Shown here: positions 45,745 through 58,280 of the stretch, one piece after another
How the letters are laid out: each line of letters opens with the position of its first letter
How positions within the stretch are numbered: the first letter of the stretch is position 1
Translations under genes and position numbers: made by a program
Origin: Sphagnum magellanicum
Taxonomy: Eukaryota; Streptophyta; Sphagnopsida; Sphagnales; Sphagnaceae
NCBI GenBank assembly: GCA_021904315.1
Contig: CM038914.1
Coordinates: 8,060,001-8,124,000, forward strand
Length of the DNA stretch: 64,000 bases
Reading direction: 5' to 3'
The notes under the pieces: generated by a model
Told to the model about the DNA's origin: nothing
What the model saw: only the letters and a program-made list of their open reading frames with translations
The model's database searches: none

Positions 45745-47235
45745 TTTTTGAATATTGCCAAATTGTGCTAAATATACATATGGATAATTGCTACTTGAGA
45801 ACATCACAAAATTTAAAACAAGGGGTGTGTCACACTGTGGCCTTGCCATTTATATTAAATGGTATCTTAAGGCAAAAGAAGAATTATGAAAACTCAAATA
45901 TTTCACCATGCAAGATTATAATCTTCAAAAACATCCTCTGAAAAGAAACCAAAATCCTTCAAGATATTATAATTCTATAACTAATCTCAAGTTTCAACAC
46001 AAGCCAAAATATCATCTTTCAAAAATCCTCATACAGAAATAGACCTATTAGCTAGGGGCCAAAATCCCTTAAGCTACTATACTCTAGAATGAATCTAAAA
46101 ACACAATATCCTTGCCGTGGTAGGCAAGGCCAACAAAAACACTCGCTGGAACCTATAATCTAAATATGGTGAATTCAAACTTTTCCCCTCATTATGACAA
46201 AATGTTCTTTTTCCAGACTCCCCTTCTCCCCCTCCCCAAAAGAGCCTTTGTATGAGCAGTACTCCACATTGCTTTGTGGGTGCAGTGCAAAAATTTGCCA
46301 CAAAAGGAAACACTGAGATTTGGGGGCCCAGAATCGGACCAGACCTTTTTTTACTGGCAAAGTTTTGCCAAAAAGAAAATTATGAATCAAAAAAATCGAA
46401 AATGAAGTTATTTTGGAGGCTTTCAGAAGTGATAAATTAAAAAAAAGAGTAAAAATTGTCAAAATTATTACATTTATTTTTCAGTGTGTAGCCAAAAAAG
46501 AGAGAATAAAAGGATGATTAAAGCTTTGTACTTCATATATGGTGGTCTATTTTTATAACCAGATTTGACTAAACCTTGGTAGAGAGGATCACCAATTTTT
46601 TCCGCATCTTCCTGGTAAGTTCCTAACAATTATCGCCACGTTGGCTACATTAAAATAATCCTAAAGTAATACCGGTCCGGATAAAATAGGCTCTCACTGG
46701 ATCTATTTTGATAAATTCTTGTTCCGACAGACTCGGACAACACAAAGTCAGGCCTGTTATTTTGCAATGGGTTTCCTAAGCAGCACCCGCAGCAGCACTT
46801 CACCAGCAAAAGAACTGGACAAAGTATTCAGTAGGATTTCAAGTGCTCCGTGGGATTTTGTTAGTAAAAACCATACGTAAGCAAAGCATGGGAATTCCTT
46901 TCTAGAACGTAATATTATGTAACCTTGACACATACAAGTTTCAAAGCAAAGCATCAGAATTCCTTGCTAGAACGTAATATTATGTAACCTTGACACATAC
47001 AAGTTTCGAAACTACAAGTAACCTTTGCACCATATGTATCACGTGATTTTCGTAATCTAAGTGCCTTTTCTTTCTCCGACAATGCTGTCATTTTGCCTCG
47101 GACCCATCTCATTGCCTTCATTTCATCAAGACTAATAGGTCCCCCAATTGTATGTCCGTGCCATTAGCCTAGGTCAAAAACGGAGCCAAACAAATGTAAA
47201 AAAAATTAGAAATTCTGCTCAGCCAATGAAGGGAA
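45745..47235 (-). repeat. Orphan copy of the region upstream of gene B
   Basis: This block aligns with 58540-59725 in the same orientation. Shared words in order: TATAATCTAAATATGGTGAATTCA, CTTTGTAT, CACATT...TTGTGGGTGC, AAACACTGAGA, TTTTTACTGGC, AAAATGAAGT, GCTTTCAGAAGTGA, TGTGTAGCCAAAA, ATAAAAGGATGAT, TATGGTGGTCT, GTAACCTTGACA, AAGTAACCTTTG and CATCTCRTTGCCTTCATTTC. About 330 bases at 45825-46145 are only here. No GRAS coding sequence adjoins it on the downstream (lower-coordinate) side; instead there is the unrelated pseudogene fragment at 45.2-45.5 kb. Confidence 0.8.
46881..47010. repeat. 65-bp tandem duplication
   Basis: GCAAAGCATGGGAATTCCTT at 46881 recurs at 46946 with three changes, followed in both units by AGAACGTAATATTATGTAAC and CTTGACACATACAAGTTTC. 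The second unit is closest to the single copy in the homologous block near 59470. Confidence 0.85.
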
Positions 47236-47600
47236 CTATATGCACTATGCACCCAAGAGGTCCCATGTATATTGGCTTTTATGTTCCCAATGAGTTCCCA
47301 TCAAATTCTCATGGGGTTTCCATGAAGTTCCCAAAGGGTTCCCTCCGGATGTTTGCAATAGTGTCACACTTTTATCCCATATGTTTTCCCAAAATTGTCC
47401 TCTCCTCACAAATATAGGTGGGGAGGCACTCCACATTTTTTATCTTGAGAATAATATAAACTCTTTTTTTTTTTGGTAGAGCCTCAAATATCATTTTGTG
47501 ATGGGCCAATCAAAATGGCTCATTGGAAAAAAAAATTGAACTTCAAAGGCAACCCCATCTAATTAATACAAGGATGAATAATTATCCTCATATGCATTTG
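47127..47600 (+). repeat. R1 dispersed repeat, copy 3 (plus orientation)
   Basis: This is the most complete R1 copy. It has CCCCCAATTGTATGTCC, CATTAGCCTAGGTCAAAAA, CTCAGCCAATGAAGGGAA, CACCCAAGAGGTCCCA, GTTCCC-type words at 47281-47345, TTTATCCCATATGTTTTCCC, GGTGGGGAGGCACT, GATGGGCCAATCAAAATGGC and CCCCATCTAATTAAT. Only the head is present in the homologous block at 59655-59725. No open frame. Confidence 0.6.
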
Positions 47601-50600
47601 CTCTCATTTTTAAAAGTGTAATGAGTGTAATGCCTTTGCCCAAAGGGAAAAGATTTCCAAATTGAGCATTTCAAATTGCATTTTTAATATTGTAAGTGAT
47701 TGATGTTGCCCTCCAACTTTCATTTACAAATTATGTGTTAAATTATTAAATTATTGATGAATTGCCCAAATTACTATTACACAAATTCAAAAACTTAACC
47801 TTTTACATTTGAAATTGGCTCAGCAATTGCATACAGATTGAAATAATTTAAAATTTTGTTTAAATGTTCTCCCATTGCGTTCAAGAATTGAACAATAACC
47901 TTTGTGGCATAGGGTGTTGTATATCATATCTTAATGTTGCCAATGAAGAATTTGAGAAGTAAATTCCATTTGCATTTCAATTTAATGTGTCAAAATCTAT
48001 TTTGAAATCATGTTGGAAGATTTTTGTGAGCAATTAAATTCATACATTAATCATTTGCAATATATACCTTGTCAAAGGTGATATTGGTGTGTATTCTTAT
48101 CATCACTTTTTTTTTTCCGTCTTTATTTTAATGTTCATCCCTTAATGATTTTTTTCAAATGTTGTAACAAAATGTCATTTTTATCCTCAAGAAACGAAAG
48201 ACTTGTGTGAACAATTAAACTCAATTATCTTATATACGTATTTAATTCTAATAATTTTTTAAAAAATTGTATGCATTTTTAATGTTGTAAATGATTGATG
48301 TTAGTCTTCAAATTTCGTTTATAATGATGCATCAATTAAAAAGTTAATATAGAATTGCCAAAAACTTTGATATTTGAAATTGATACCACAATTGCCTAAG
48401 ATGAAATGAAATAATTTTTTTAATTAAATTTTCTTAGATTTTGGTTCCAATTTTGAACAATAACATTATAAGTGTTGAAAGCATTTTTCTAAAAATTATC
48501 TCATTCTTTTCCCCTAACCATTTACATGGACATGAAAACGCACATATTATTGTGCCTTTTCATGTTATCATTTGAAAAGGTATTGAAATGATAGTTATTT
48601 TGAATAATTATTTATTGAAACAAGGACCTTGTGGAATTAGCAAAAGCCCATGGCAACCAAAAATCAGAGCCAATAATATATTTATTTATTTATTTATTAT
48701 TATTATTTTGAAAGGTGAAGTTAGTAGCTTTCTCCCCCATAAAATTACTTCCCTTTCAATTGTGAGGTTTCTATGGTTTTTTTTTTGGTTCAATTCAGGT
48801 TACATTATGAACAAAAGCTCTTTGGCCATGGTTCATGGGTTTACCATCGCCCCATCCAAAAAGTGGGGTACCATGAGGCTTCATAGGCCATGGCCCAAGA
48901 ATTTGAGTGCAAATTGCTTCAAAGATGGAATAAGACTAAAGCCAAACTTTTGTAGGTCAAATGTGTGCCCAAAAGTTTGAAGGCAATTTGGAGAATATTT
49001 TAATTTATACATGTTTGGGGAGTTAGCTCAAAGAGCCTATAACTAACCATTTAAGGAACCTTCTTCGGGAACTTTCATAAACAAATGTTATGAATGAAAA
49101 TGAATGAATTTTATTAATCAAATGAAAATCGACATTCATGAATACAAAATGAACAATGCCAAATGAGTTCCATTCACCAACAAAGAATTATATGATAATG
49201 AACAAAATCCATCCATGAATCACAAGCTAACTTGAACTGCATACAAAAACATAAATTTTTATGATTAATTTAAAAATTTACATCCACATATTAATTGACT
49301 TGGTAGATAACATTACCCTTTGAACTTTCATACCCACCTAGTCCATGTATTGATTAGTGTTGGGTGGTCATCACAAACCTCATTCATTACCTAGCCAAAT
49401 TTCAACCCAATTCTCATCATGAAAATTGTGTGGGGGTCTAACATTGTGATACTTAGGTTGATAATAGAGCATCAATTCACCCACATGAAAATTGTGTTAA
49501 TGAGAATTGGTTCCATTTGAAAAAAAAATTAAATGTTGATACCAAGTTGGGTTGGGTAGAAAGGTCTACTCAAGCCCAATTTTCAAACTAGGGACCTAAG
49601 GCACAAAAGCATAGACAAAAACAAGATTTGAACTCAAAACCTCCTCCAGGAAGAAGAGAGTTCTAATGACTAAGGCATAAACCTTTATGTGTGAAAGCTT
49701 TGGCATTTATTTATTTTAAATGCTTAAGACTATCATTATTTTTGAAGAGGTCTTGAGTTCAAACTGCCTTCGTCACAAACTTCTTGAGCCATGATATGCT
49801 AATAACAATAGTGTGAAAAAATAAAATTTAATAAGTTTTAAAAAATGTTGCCTTTCATTAAAAAAAAATTGTCCAATATATTTTTAAATATATATATTTC
49901 AAATCACACATCTTATCAATATCAAAAACAAATTTGAATGTTGGGTAGGTTATCAAATAATTAGTTAATAATTATTGATTGACCTATCAATTATACATTA
50001 GTTATAAGGTTTTTCAAAATATATTTTTAGTATTTAAAGATTGATATCCTACCTAAATAATAATCAAATCATCCAAATAGGTTATTAGATTTTGGATGTT
50101 CAATATCAATTGGTTATCAATTGAAAAAATTATTTTAAAAATTAAAAAACTGGTTATTAGGCTATTAATAATCAAATTGATAATCAAATCAAAATTCAAT
50201 AATTGACCAACATTAGTTCATGTTGTTTAAACATATATATCATGCATCTAAAAACACATATGAACCAAATATAAATAGGATGAATGATTTCAATTCATAT
50301 TAAAATCTTGCAACTTATTTATATGCGTTTCATACATGTTTTAACCACACAACATCCATATCTAAACACTACAAAATTTTATTTTTAAAAAATTATATGA
50401 TTTTTATTGTCAAATTGTGACTTAAAAAGTTTGTGAAATTTTGATAACTACATTGAAAACTAATTGTTCTCTTGCTAATGAAGACTACTCTAATTGAAAA
50501 CGAAAAATCTTAAATTCGCCGAGGGTTTTACATGTAGCGAATACCAAAAGTACTATTGTAATTTTTTTTCACAGTCTGCCCTTTGCCCCCAAAACATTTT

Positions 50601-51055
50601 CGTCTTGTGATGCCTAGACATGTTTTGGGATGTTTAGGCACATTCTTTTCTCATAACCTAACATCTTTTACACTCATAATCTCACACAACATGCCCATGC
50701 CAAGTAGCATGTTATGTACCCCTCAAGATCATAACAAGTTCAAAACATGCATAACATGAACCTAAAACATGTCCGGCATGGCAAGGCAAAAACATCATGT
50801 GGCAAAAGGCAAACAAGGGAAAAAAAATCACAGCAATACTTTTGGTATTGGCTCCATTTAAGACCCTTCGCTAGTTTAATATTTTCCATTGAGAGCCAAC
50901 AATTCTTTTACATAGGGCAATACGAAAACATGAATGATATTAAAATGTAAAAAAAAAATTAAAGAAATGAAGAGGTTTTAGAAAGCTTGCCTAAGATTTG
51001 GAACTGCCCCATGTTGGTATTGACCCCCAACATGTAACAATAAAATACTAGATTT
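47601..51055. other. Gene-free AT-rich intergenic DNA
   Basis: About 3.5 kb. A (TTTA)n/(TTA)n run lies at 48680-48710. A 130-codon frame at 48588-48980 runs through that run and is not a gene. A weak SINE-like A/B-box pair lies on the minus strand at 49620-49682 (GCCTTAGTCATTAG and GAGTTCAAATCTTG). Nothing else recognised. Confidence 0.5.
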
Positions 51056-51529
51056 TGTTGCACCAAGTTTATTTGATTGGTATTTAGGTTTGGAGGGTTA
51101 GATGTTGATTGTTAGTCTTCTAATGAAGGTATATAATAATGTGGAATGTTTTTGGATGAAAGCATAATCAAATAAACATGTTAATCCTTGTAAATTCAAA
51201 CATAAAGTAGTTATAAAGAATGTATATACAACCATTTCAACATTCATATGAATATTTATTTTTTCATTAGTAACTCACAACTTTAATATGCATTCAAATA
51301 GGTTTTTGAAATTCAAATAATTTTGTTCAAATATTAATGTCTTGCAAAATAGGTTGCAAGTCAATGAAAGGAGAACTTTAATTGAAGTTTTACTACTTTC
51401 AAAATCAAAATACATAAGTATATCCTATCATAATAGATAGTTAATATCCAACTATTAACCAAACAACTATCTCTTTTCTATCTCTTGCATTCCTATCTAT
51501 GCATTCAACACAACTCTAGTGTTACCTTA

Positions 51530-51718
51530 GTACCTTGGCCAATTCTTGCCTAATAATAGTATTTTCAGAAATGTTGAAATTTTCAAAAATTATTTTTTCC
51601 AAATCAAAAAACATTGTGAAGGAAAATAGTGAATATTTAGGAATATTACATTTGTTGAAATGAAAATTTCAAAATTAATTAATTATTCGATGGGCATGTG
51701 TTGAAATGGCCAAGGTAC
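51530..51718. mobile_element. 189-bp MITE with TA target duplication
   Basis: GTACCTTGGCCA at 51530-51541 and TGGCCAAGGTAC at 51707-51718 are perfect terminal inverted repeats. TA flanks both ends (51528-51529 and 51719-51720), so the repeat reads as 14 bases with the TA. The matching place in copy A (about 24000) has no such insert. TA target duplication fits a Tc1/mariner-type non-autonomous element, although the terminus is not the Stowaway consensus. The inside is AT-rich and non-coding. Confidence 0.75.
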
Positions 51719-51934
51719 TATGTATCTTTGCAAGTTTTGAAGATTGCAAAAATTCGGGACTTTAATTTAAGATCTACTTTAAAATGGCCCTAGGGGCTTT
51801 CTAGCAATGTGGATATTCTTGGTGTGTGTGCTACGATTATACGCACCCAAACATGATTTAAGGTGTTGGTGATGTTGTGCCATGAGTCCTTACACTAAAG
51901 GTTGTAGCTGATTCATGCACACACATTTTAGCAA

Positions 51935-53205
51935 TGACTTACTGATCACCTAACCACAAGAGCACTAAGCTTCTCTTCTATAAGACTTTGGTTATAATAA
52001 GTTTGATACAAAGTGCCAAAATTTTCAGAATTCTAATTTTAACCGCCAAATTAAGAATTGAAAATTAAATTAATTATTTGGCACTGAGTATCGAACCTGA
52101 AAAGGTACTACGGTATTTAAAAAGAACATAGTCCCTAACTTCACAAAATTTTATATCATGCATAAGTTGCCTCCTTGCTATGTGAAAAAAATCTTGCAAG
52201 TTGTGCTTAATAATATCTTTGTCTTATCGTTTATTGCATCATGCCATGTGATAAGTGTTCATGAAACTTTTATTTATCTTATTTTGTGGGAAAATGTAAG
52301 ACTTAGACAATAGTGCAATAACCATCAAGTGTCCACTTTGACAACTATCATGGAAGCTGATGAATGGTGGGTAGGAATAATGAATTACAAGAAGGGGGTA
52401 ACATATGTGTGTAAGGATTTTCCTCCATGATAAGAAGGTTCAACATGGATTATAAACAAGATTGATGATGAATTAGTTGTTGAGGACAAGCTATGGTTAA
52501 TTGCATGTAATGGCTTCATGAAACCAACATATCAAAAAGAGCATATGGTTCCATTTGACAAATTTTCAATAGTTTTCCTTAGCTTATCCATGATCATTGT
52601 GCCATTTAAATGTTCAATTAGCACTTGTAAAAGAGTTATAAATGGGTATTACAATTTGTACAAAAGAGATTAGAGACAATATTATGTTCAAAATTAGACC
52701 AAAATAGGTGGACAATTGTTGTGTGGTGGAATAGCAAACTAATGTTCATGTACCACACCAATCCCTTTGACCTACCTTTGCATGGAAGGAAATGTGAGAA
52801 GTTGAAAAGGGCTCATATGTAGCTTGGATCATCCCCCATTCATGTGTGACATAAGGACTGCATAAAGGTGGTGTTGTACAAGATCCATCACAAGGGGTGA
52901 ATACACACAACCCAAAATCAATCAAGAGATGACATTCATCTTTGTTTTATGGGTAGATATTGATTTTGTCAATTCATTCATTTTACAAAAAGGGATGGAC
53001 CCACACATATGGTAATTCAACCCATATGGCATTCAATTTTGGAAGGGCAATTAAACTAGTTGAAGGTTGAACTATAATATTTTCTTGAACATCTCATATT
53101 CTCAACCATGAAAGTAAAGAATCTCATTGGAAGTTAGCTATGCTTATTGATACACACAATGATACTTGACACATATTATGCGTCTCACAAAAAAAAACAA
53201 TTAGT
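51935..53205. other. Copy-B-specific insert with a coding-like relic
   Basis: This 1.27 kb replaces about 90 bases of copy A. At about 52343-52675 a plus-strand frame with two adjacent stops reads EADEWWVGIMNYKKGVTYVC, EGSTWIINKIDDELVVEDKL and FMKPTYQKEHMVPFDKF, which looks like real protein of unknown family. The remaining sequence shows no clear gene. It may be a decayed transposon inserted after the duplication, or sequence lost from copy A. Confidence 0.35.
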
Positions 53206-53919
53206 TGTAACAATCCTTGTTTCCAGGATTGCCCAAGGAGAATGCTACATTCCGACATCAAACATTTCAACTGCTTATAACCATTACTTTAGACCTCTCA
53301 CAGCCCAATGATTGCACAATCCATACTACCACCCCTTGTCACCAACTATTCAATATCATGCACTACAAAATCCACTGAATTCACACAAGCAACTTGTGAA
53401 CCAATGCAAAAAAGAGGGTAGGAAATCTATATGCTTTTTAAAGATTGGCCATGTATCTATTAGTTGCAATAGATGCAAATCCAGTTGCAATATGGGTTGG
53501 GCTATAACTTGTGTGGCAAGATATGTTTTCTTTGGTTTGTCCATATATTGTGCACATTCCAAAGTAGCATGGATTGGCTCAGTCTACACCCCACCCAACC
53601 TTATTGCAGTTCGTCCTATGATGGAACTAGAAAGTAGATACATGATCTCACATTAGAGGAAGATGTGCTCTGCTTCCTTTCAAATGTCTGTAAGTATAGA
53701 GCACACCTTCAAAACTTGGCAGTACCCTCAATACCTTTATTACCATAAGAGTAAAGGTTCTCACCTTTGGTCTGTGGAGCTCAATGCCAGAATTTTCTCT
53801 ACCTCACACCTCAATATGCATTTAGGCATGTGCAATTCACCGTTTGCCAATGCACTTAATTCAACAAGTTTGTGTACATAACACATACCTCTGGAGTAAA
53901 TATAACAAGAGCTTGGCAT

Positions 53920-56900
53920 TCATGGGGGTTGCTTACTAGATGTCATCCGTGAGGTAGGCTGGCATGCAGACAATGCATAGCAAACTTTCCCTTTCCAGCC
54001 TGCCAGAAACCAGCCATTATCTTCACCAATGGAAAAATCCCTGGGAAAATGCGTCATCAGGGTCCTGATTTTGGATTTAGTACTTTCAGGTATGGGTATC
54101 TGTGTAAACCCTGCTCGTAGACTCCGTGCATGCCATGAAGTGTAGGGCTCAGCACGCTCAACTCTCTCCAGACCTTTGCAAGCCACTATATTGAGGATCG
54201 CACGACCCTGAACCTCTTGCTCCATGACAACCCTCTCAGGATTCTGAGCTGGCAGTGTAGCATCATATATTTCAAACAATGTTGAATAGTGATCCATAGC
54301 CCCCCGAAACCGGGACATAAAGAAGGGTGCATTGTAGTTTGCATTCACCACTCCATGCACAAATATCTGCAGAAAGAAATGAGAAATGAGAAAAGAAAAG
54401 AAATAAAAAACCAGAGGCCAAGCAGGATATGCACAGATTTACTGTCCCACATGCACCACCAATGATCCAATTTCATCATCCACGCGACCCTTCTCATGAA
54501 ATAAAGACCTCACAGAATTAAAATCAACACAGAAGTACAGTCACTCAAATAGAAATGACTATGCACCACACTAGAACACATTCAAATGCTTCAGAGGGAA
54601 TCATCCAATGAGACATATTACTGACATGGGTGTGGCAATAAACAAACCTCACATTAGTCATGCATTTTCATAACATAGCAGAACAATGCATGCAAAGAAT
54701 GAAACAGTACCTTTGGGTTCATGCTTTGAATCCTGCTCAGAAACAGATTTCGAGGGCTTGCTGCCACTACATATTCATCAAACAAATGGTGAAGCCTGTT
54801 AATACAGTTGACTGCTAGTACTTCATCGCTGCGCAAGAAAAGGTCTGCTGGGGTGATTGCCTCCCATTTCTCAGCAATGGCATGGAAGTCAAAGGGCACT
54901 CCAAGTTGCTGAGCTACACGAGCAAGATTGCGACCAGTTTCCTGAATTCTTTCTGAATTTTCCTGAATTCTTTCAGTGGGTCTGAATCCAGGTTTTGGCC
55001 AATCAATGCCTGAAACCAAAAAAGAGGACAGTGGTCACAAATTCCACAGCTGTGGCCTCACCAAAACCTTGAAGGAAGCAAAGTTTTAACGGCACATCAA
55101 TTTATCCTTGTTAGACCCATTATGAACTTAGTTCCTAAAAGCCACAGATTGCCTGAGGGTTTCTCTGAATGAAGAAACACAGCTTTGGTATCTCTGCTGC
55201 AATGAGCTTTCATTCAACCCAGGATGGAGAGGACAATGCCATTGAAAAATACCTGTTATCCGAAGGTGAGGTGGCCCTCCAGGAAGCTGAGAAAGATGGT
55301 AAATAAGAGATGGCCATTGCATTCCATAGAGGATACCATAGTCAACCACGTGGACTCGTTTTGCATCACCAAAGGCTTGCATGATTGCCATATTGGAGAA
55401 GAAGTAAGACATTTTGAGGAGGGGACAATGATCAAAATAGTTGAGAAAGGCTTTCAATACTTCAGGTGCTGAGGGATGGTTGGGTTTCACAGCTGTGTAC
55501 AGCTGTCCACCTGTTCCTGTCATTCTTGCAACCTGGCATCCACTTATCACAGAACTCAACAACTTTCTCCACCTGAGCAATCTGACCTTCAGCTTTCAGG
55601 TCAATTATTGACCTTCAAGCAGTGATCCCAAGAAAATAGTTGAGAATCAATACTGTAATCATCAAACAGCCAACTGTGGAGAAGCCAAAAGACCCAATGA
55701 ACTCATGTGACACATAATTTTTTTCCAAGTATCACTATGACAAATATTTCAACTATCTTCAACCCATACATTCACTTTACATGATTGTATCTTGTTTCAA
55801 GGTTCATTGTAAGCTGCATACCGTGCTCAACAGCAGCTACTTGAGTAACAAAATGATGAGGGCCAGTGAGTAAACTGACCAGAGCTTCCATAAAATAGTG
55901 GGCCGTGCGTTGTGATGCATTTCCAGTTGCTGATGAGTGCTGGCGAAGCTCTGCAATCAGCTTGTTAGCTTGTGAGATGTCATTTTGTTCAATCACCTCT
56001 GCACACCTGAAGCAAAATGGCACAAGCCTCACTAGATAAGGAAAGCTCATGAACCTTGAAGGTTACAAATTAGAAGCAGACAACTATGCATGCCAGGTCT
56101 GCCAAAGCAATTAGGCCACAAATACTCAAAAACATTGCATACAGACATATGAAGGGACTGTTGTTCTTGAATCAGTGTCAACTTCATCCTGGTATAGCAT
56201 TGTTGTTTATGGACACAACAATTCTCAAGGGGATTGCTAAAGGGAAAGCTCAAGTAGGATGAACTATTACATGACAGGGCCATTGCCATGTACTGAAGAA
56301 CAAGCAGATTCTCTGAGAGCAACAACACACCAGTCTTGACTAATTGTGCTTTGTTCTTCACATGGATGTAAACTTTCAACTGCTGCTACTGGATAACTTC
56401 CACTACCTTGTAGATCAACTCACAGCAATATAAGTGGAGATGTGTCTGGATCTGTTGTATTAAGTCATCCTTGCTTTTCACACAAAACACAAGTGTAGTG
56501 TAGTTATGCTTAGGAGAACCCTAAAGCGGATACATACCCTCATTGATTTGAAATGTGTACACATTGTTTCTTAACCAAAGATTTTCTCCCCAGACACTGG
56601 CCCAGTGAAATATCCTTCCTGTAGAAGGATTGATCCCTACTTGCTGAAGAAGGCCTCTAAGAAGGTCAGCAATGAAGAAATGCTAAAAATAGGCAACATC
56701 ATTCCAGAAGAAGTGTGCCTCTTTCTGCACAAGTTACCTGCAATTGCATGAGTGGAAGGAAACCGCAAACTTCCATTTTCATCTATAAGGGGTGTATTGG
56801 TGGGCAGGGGGGGGGGGGAACAGGGGAGGAACAGAGCAATAATTTACCTGAGCAGAAGATGATGCAGATTATCTGGAAGTACAGGATTCCCATTGGTAAT

Positions 56901-57917
56901 CCACAGGAACCTGGTTGGTTTTGAGAAATGGCGGCTGTTACCACCTCCATCTGGAATGTGTGAATGGTGAAGGGCATCTTCTGAGAATGCAGTAAGAGAA
57001 TTGAAGCTGGACTGAGACATGCTCCAGCTCAGAGCCCCTGCTGCAGCTTCCTCAGGGGGGGGCATCTCTGTTTGACTAGCCCGCAAACCACTGTTTCCAA
57101 GATCCAAGTCTAGAAGTGGATCACCAGCTTCATCATCTGCGAAGCTGCTTCTTGAGCCATCATTAAGCCCATCTGAGATGTCACCTACCACGGGACCGCC
57201 AAGAATGTCATTTAACCAATCGTCTGAGTATAGGCCCTTTTCAACGGTTTCACTGTCAAACCGAGAAGCGTCATCACCAGCTATCAGATCCCCCAGCTCC
57301 TGCGCCATAGCTTGGTATGCACTACTCTCGCCTTCCGTCATGAAAAACTCGACACCGTCGAGATCTACCAAGTTAGATGGACTTGAACGAGGTGTACTGC
57401 TTTCGGAGAAGACGTGAGAGGCCAGAACAGGTTTTGCCGCCAAATGCTCCAATGAATCGGAGTTGTGCACAACAGGTGTGCTAGCGCAGAGTGTTGGTCG
57501 ATGAGGAAGGAGACTAGGAGGAGTTACACTATGTGTTCTATTAGCAACGCTCTGCTGCGTGTCATGAGGAAAGAGAGACGGACATGATGACCTCAAAGAA
57601 TAGTCTTTGAAGCGGACCTCCTTCTCCTTCGGCTTTAGAGCTTCACCCTCTTGGAAGAAAGAAAAGAGCCTAGGCTTCTTCTTCTGGGGGAGGGTCGCGG
57701 CAAGCTCCGGAAAGATGGAAGAGAGCGATTCTAAAGCAGACTGCTGCTGGTCCTGCTGCTGGAGGACGGGGAGGCTATTTGCCAACTGGCTGCTGCTAGC
57801 AGAGCGCTTCTTCGCCTTGGGCATCTGCGTGTGAAGCCATGCCTGCTGAAGCTGCGCAGCAAGGGGAGACACTTCGCCTCCGCTTCCTCCCGATCTCGCA
57901 TGCTTGATTCCTGCCAT
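53920..57917 (-). CDS. GRAS transcription regulator, LISCL (SCL9/SCL14-like), gene B
   Basis: Five exons, minus strand: 57917-56848, 56006-55880, 55532-55253, 55009-54711, 54366-53920; GT-AG introns at the same places and phases as gene A; 740 aa. An in-frame TAG lies four codons before the ATG. The GRAS domain is complete: LLLRCAEVIEQND (354-366), GTGGQLYTAV, VHVVDYGILYG (459-469), LRITGIDWP, NYNAPFF, RVER (660-663) and WFLAGWKGKVCYALSA. The last exon is about 78% identical in protein to that of gene A. The N-terminal half keeps basic patches and SSAYQAMAQELGDLIAGDD (198-216) but lacks the 25 residues holding YLNSFVEEE, the hallmark acidic LISCL motif, plus about 23 residues further up. Exon 4 has an extra 21 bp that repeats RIQENSE. 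No frameshift or stop, so it is probably functional, perhaps with weaker activation. Confidence 0.92.
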
Positions 57918-57941
57918 GTACTTGTTCTATTATCTCCTCTC

Positions 57942-57961
57942 CCTCTCTCTCTCTCTCTCTC
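57942..57961. repeat. (CT)n run in the leader of gene B, (GA)n on the sense strand
   Basis: About 20 bases of CT repeat lie 25-44 bases upstream of the start codon. Gene A has the 120-bp duplicated segment in this place instead. GA tracts in 5' leaders are common in plant genes and can bind GAGA-type factors; no function is shown here. Confidence 0.8.
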
Positions 57962-58280
57962 AATTCTACTTGAAAGCGACCTGGAAGCTCGTTAAGCACA
58001 ATTCGCAAATTTAATTCATCATTTTGTCCAGAATTCTCTCACCGCCTGCATCGTCGACATGCTCTTGTTGAAGCTTTCTCGCAAAAACCCGCGGTAGTAG
58101 GACGCAGACGCATGAAGCGCAACATCGACATCACTTCCTTTTGCAGGCACCTCGTTGTTGTTGTTCTTACTTGCGCTGCTGCGGCTGCCGCTGGCCCTCG
58201 CTAGACTTCCAGGGGTTCGCAAGCTCTTTGACCGAGGGCTTTCATTTTTCTTTTGTTTTCAATTTTGTGACGTAAGTGGG
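57962..58280 (-). promoter_or_regulatory. Conserved upstream region of gene B with TGACGTA
   Basis: Aligns with 29401-29729 upstream of gene A, including GTCCAGAATTCTCTCACCGC, and AAGCGCAACATCGACATCA. TGACGTA lies at 58268-58274, 351 bases upstream of the ATG, at the matching place to 29699-29705. CG dinucleotides are frequent here and rare outside. No TATA box was chosen with confidence. Confidence 0.4.

Noticed and set aside
48588-48980. 130-codon open frame on the plus strand
   Set aside because: It includes the translation of a (TTTA)n/(TTA)n microsatellite and lacks any motif.
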